Shown here: one piece after another, positions 61,847-64,000 of the stretch
Numbering within the stretch: position 1 is the first letter of the stretch
How the letters are laid out: each line of letters opens with the position of its first letter
NCBI RefSeq assembly: GCF_014773365.1
Contig: NZ_JACWUN010000004.1
Location: 157,935 to 221,934, forward strand
DNA from: Pelovirga terrestris
Lineage (GTDB): Bacteria; Desulfobacterota; Desulfuromonadia; Desulfuromonadales; Geopsychrobacteraceae
Direction of reading: 5' to 3'
DNA length: 64,000 nt
Notes under the pieces: model-generated
What the model was told of the DNA's origin: nothing
Databases searched by the model: none
The model's input: the letters and a program-made list of their open reading frames with translations, nothing else
Program-made: the position numbers and the translations under genes

Positions 61847-63124
61847 ATGCTTGATGTCAGATATTTACGGGAAAATTTCGAGGCGGCACAGCAGGCGTTG
61901 GCACAGCGAGGCGGAAATATTGACCTGTCAGGATTTTCGGCTCTTGATCGGCAGCGCCGCGAACTGCTCGGCGAGTCGGAAGGGTTGAAGGCGGAGAAGA
62001 ATAAGGTGTCCGAAGTCATCGGGCGCACTAAGGATAAGAGCCAGGTGCAGGGTGAGATTGCCCGGATGAAGGAGGTCTCGGCCCGCATCAAGGAGCTGGA
62101 TGATCAGCTGGCGCAGGTAGAGGAAAGCCTAAATGAATTGCTGATGGGGGTGCCGAATATTCCCCATGAACTGGCGCCGGTTGGTGTGTCGGAAGAGGAT
62201 AACCCGGTGGTGCGCACTTGGGGTGACAAGCCGCAATTCAATTTTACTGTCAAGGCGCATTGGGATCTTGGTCCTGACCTTGGCATTCTTGACTTTGAAC
62301 GCGCCGGCAAAATATCCGGCGCGCGCTTCTGTCTGTCCACCGGCGCCGGCGCGCGGCTGGAGCGGGCGCTGATCAATTTCATGCTCGATCTGCACACAGA
62401 CCAGCACGGTTATACCGAAACCCTGCCGCCGTTTCTGGTCAATCGAGCCTCCATGACCGGCACCGGTCAGTTGCCCAAGTTTGAGGCCGATTTGTTCCAT
62501 ACTGAAGATGTCGATCTGTTCCTGATCCCGACAGCGGAAGTGCCGGTGACCAACATCCACCGTGACGAAATCCTCAGTGAAAAGGATCTGCCCCTCTGTT
62601 ACACCGCCTATACCCCCTGTTTTCGCAAGGAGGCTGGAGCCCACGGACGCGACACCCGTGGTTTGATCCGCCAGCATCAGTTCAACAAAGTGGAACTGGT
62701 CAAGTTTACCCGCCCGGAGGATTCCGATGCTGAACTGGAAACCTTGCTGCAGCATGCCGAAAAGGTGTTGCAGCTATTGAAGTTACCCTATCGGGTGATC
62801 GATCTCTGTACCGGGGATATCGGATTTTCTGCAGCGCGGACCTTTGATATCGAAGTCTGGTTGCCGGGGCAGGATAGCTATCGCGAGATTTCTTCCTGTT
62901 CGAATTTCCGCGACTTTCAGGCTCGCCGCGCCGCCATCCGTTTTCGCCGTGAAGGGGCAAAAAAACCGGAACTGGTCCATACCCTCAACGGCTCCGGACT
63001 TGCCGTAGGTCGTACCCTGGTAGCGGTTCTGGAAAATTATCAGCAGGAAGATGGCTCAGTAACCATTCCTGAAGTTCTGGTGCCCTATATGGGGGGATTG
63101 CAGAAGATTGTCGCGCCGGTGTAA
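61847..63124 (+). CDS. serS: Seryl-tRNA synthetase
   Basis: A 425-residue class II synthetase. The N-terminal coiled-coil arm (about residues 30-105) is followed by motif 2 ([20 protein letters not shown]) and motif 3 ([18 protein letters not shown]). It charges serine tRNAs, including two encoded just downstream, and would also charge tRNA-Sec in a selenoprotein-making cell. AAGGAG precedes the ATG. Confidence 0.96.
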   Translation: MLDVRYLRENFEAAQQALAQRGGNIDLSGFSALDRQRRELLGESEGLKAEKNKVSEVIGRTKDKSQVQGEIARMKEVSARIKELDDQLAQVEESLNELLMGVPNIPHELAPVGVSEEDNPVVRTWGDKPQFNFTVKAHWDLGPDLGILDFERAGKISGARFCLSTGAGARLERALINFMLDLHTDQHGYTETLPPFLVNRASMTGTGQLPKFEADLFHTEDVDLFLIPTAEVPVTNIHRDEILSEKDLPLCYTAYTPCFRKEAGAHGRDTRGLIRQHQFNKVELVKFTRPEDSDAELETLLQHAEKVLQLLKLPYRVIDLCTGDIGFSAARTFDIEVWLPGQDSYREISSCSNFRDFQARRAAIRFRREGAKKPELVHTLNGSGLAVGRTLVAVLENYQQEDGSVTIPEVLVPYMGGLQKIVAPV

Positions 63125-63223
63125 GCTTCTTACCTGGTTAGAATGAGGGGCTGTTTGTGCTTGCTTTTTATGCCAAGGTTGGTTACTGTTCCAGAGTTTT
63201 TCGCAAGACGTCAGCGATTAAAC

Positions 63224-63309
63224 GGAGGAGTGGCCGAGTGGCTTAAGGCGGCGGTCTTGAAAACCGTTGAACGAAAGTTCCGTGGGTTCGAATCCTACCT
63301 CCTCCGCCA
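63224..63309 (+). tRNA. tRNA-Ser (anticodon UGA)
   Basis: Acceptor stem GGAGGAG/CTCCTCC, D-arm GGCCGAGTGGCTTAAGGC, anticodon stem GCGGT/ACCGT with loop CTTGAAA (anticodon TGA), a long variable arm typical of serine, T-loop TTCGAAT and encoded CCA. Confidence 0.95.
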
Positions 63310-63346
63310 ATTGTTTAGCACAAAAAAGTTGAATAGGATTCGAAGC
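63289..63346 (+). repeat. 58-bp direct repeat, copy 1 (tRNA-Ser 3' end and flank)
   Basis: The last 21 bases of tRNA-Ser(UGA) plus 37 bases downstream recur exactly at 63451-63508. Confidence 0.97.
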
Positions 63347-63450
63347 GGAGCGAGCGCTGACTGAATGTCAGAAGAGCGGCCAGGATGGCCGCGCCAGCGA
63401 GCGCAGGGGAGCCGACGCAGGAACCGCCGTGATGGCGGTGACAAAGTGGG

Positions 63451-63508
63451 CGAATCCTACCTCCTCCGCCAATTGTTTAGCACAAAAAAGTTGAATAGGA
63501 TTCGAAGC
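63451..63508 (+). repeat. 58-bp direct repeat, copy 2
   Basis: Exact copy of 63289-63346, offset by 162 bases. The shorter ACTGAATGTCAGAAGAGCG is also repeated after each copy. The 104-base spacer holds GC-rich small hairpins. Confidence 0.97.
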
Positions 63509-63563
63509 TTTAGCGATCTGACTGAATGTCAGAAGAGCGAAGTTCAAAAATTTTACGATTTGC

Positions 63564-63655
<92 letters not shown>

Positions 63656-63752
63656 GTTATTTAGCACAGTAGTTCGACAGGATTCGAAGCGTAGCGAGCG
63701 CTGACTTAACTATTGACAAATTTTCAATTCTGGGCGATAAACTCACTTCTTT

Positions 63753-63829
<77 letters not shown>

Positions 63830-63837
63830 ATAAAATC

Positions 63838-63871
63838 AAGGGCTTAGCTGTTTTGGCTAGGTCCTTTTTTT
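63838..63871 (+). terminator. Terminator after tRNA-Arg
   Basis: AAGGGCTTAGCT (63838-63849) pairs with GGCTAGGTCCTT (63855-63866), with three G-T pairs, followed by T residues to 63871. A group II intron appears to begin just after it. Confidence 0.75.
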
Positions 63872-63873
63872 AT

Positions 63874-64000
63874 GTGCGCCCGGCAGGGCGCGTGGTGCTC
63901 AAGCACCATCCATTTGGCTGTGGTGACCAAATGGTGACTTGGAGGTGAAAGTCCTCTGCGGACCCTGATGACGGGAACCGCTAGCCGAACGGCAAGGGTG
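63874..64000 (+). mobile_element. 5' end of a group II intron (continues beyond the window)
   Basis: The stretch begins GTGCGCCCGGCAGGGCGC, matching the conserved GUGYG 5' end of bacterial group II introns. It later shows TGAAAGTCCTCTGCGG and GCTAGCCGAACGGCAAGGG, typical of domain I. It starts two bases after the T-run of the tRNA-Arg terminator, the insertion preference of class C introns. The reverse transcriptase and 3' end lie outside the window. Confidence 0.75.

Overview
The window looks like a chromosomal segment of an anaerobic, respiring deltaproteobacterium of the Desulfuromonadales/Geobacterales type. The case rests on several multiheme c-type cytochromes, two ferredoxin/NrfD-type membrane oxidoreductase modules, a full 14-subunit complex I operon, a cytochrome c nitrite reductase (nrfA/nrfH), and menaquinone made by the futalosine route (mqnE, mqnC, UbiA-, UbiX- and UbiD-like genes). 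No database search was possible, so the lineage is an inference.

Layout. 1-2661: end of a cytochrome b-like gene, a small membrane protein, and an ImcH/NapC-type multiheme quinol dehydrogenase. 2699-4483 (minus): a large DUF2339-like membrane protein. 4996-7552: tetraheme cytochrome, TAT-exported ferredoxin and NrfD subunit. 7764-9133: isochorismatase-like, DksA/TraR-like and YdcZ-like genes. 9165-11364 (minus): DUF3024-like protein and UbiD decarboxylase. 11678-17890: a Psr/Phs-like molybdoenzyme operon (small periplasmic protein, TorD chaperone, Mo catalytic subunit, FeS subunit, NrfD subunit), ending in a three-domain rhodanese lipoprotein with an in-frame TGA that almost certainly encodes selenocysteine. 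18035-20709: ABC exporter pair and Hsp33. 21082-36095: nuoA-N. 36191-40209: second UbiD-like gene, recQ, exonuclease III. 40346-41019: decayed insertion sequence. 41428-43357: 21-residue membrane peptide and ABC pair. 43492-43689 (minus): radical SAM gene remnant. 43918-45981: nrfA-nrfH. 46057-48386 (minus): two-component system whose sensor carries a c-type heme motif. 49093-57460: mqn cluster, with an unknown 751-residue protein wedged between mqnE and mqnC, then hisC and mutY. 57472-63124: rnd, fumC (minus), an EamA transporter, an HD hydrolase and serS. 63224-63829: tRNA-Ser(UGA), tRNA-Ser(GCU), tRNA-Arg(ACG). The last about 127 bases look like the 5' end of a group II intron placed directly behind the tRNA-Arg terminator.

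How the parts fit. Complex I reduces menaquinone, and menaquinone is built by the mqn/ubi genes. The multiheme cytochromes, both NrfD-type modules and NrfH then take electrons from menaquinol toward periplasmic or external acceptors: nitrite for Nrf, and probably sulfur compounds for the molybdoenzyme and Sec-rhodanese. The most novel items are the Sec-rhodanese with its SECIS-like hairpin, the unknown protein translationally coupled to mqnC, the terminator-associated group II intron, the duplicated tRNA-Ser 3' end, the period-7 G/T-rich repeats, and several genes without Shine-Dalgarno sequences whose -10 boxes lie right at the start codon.
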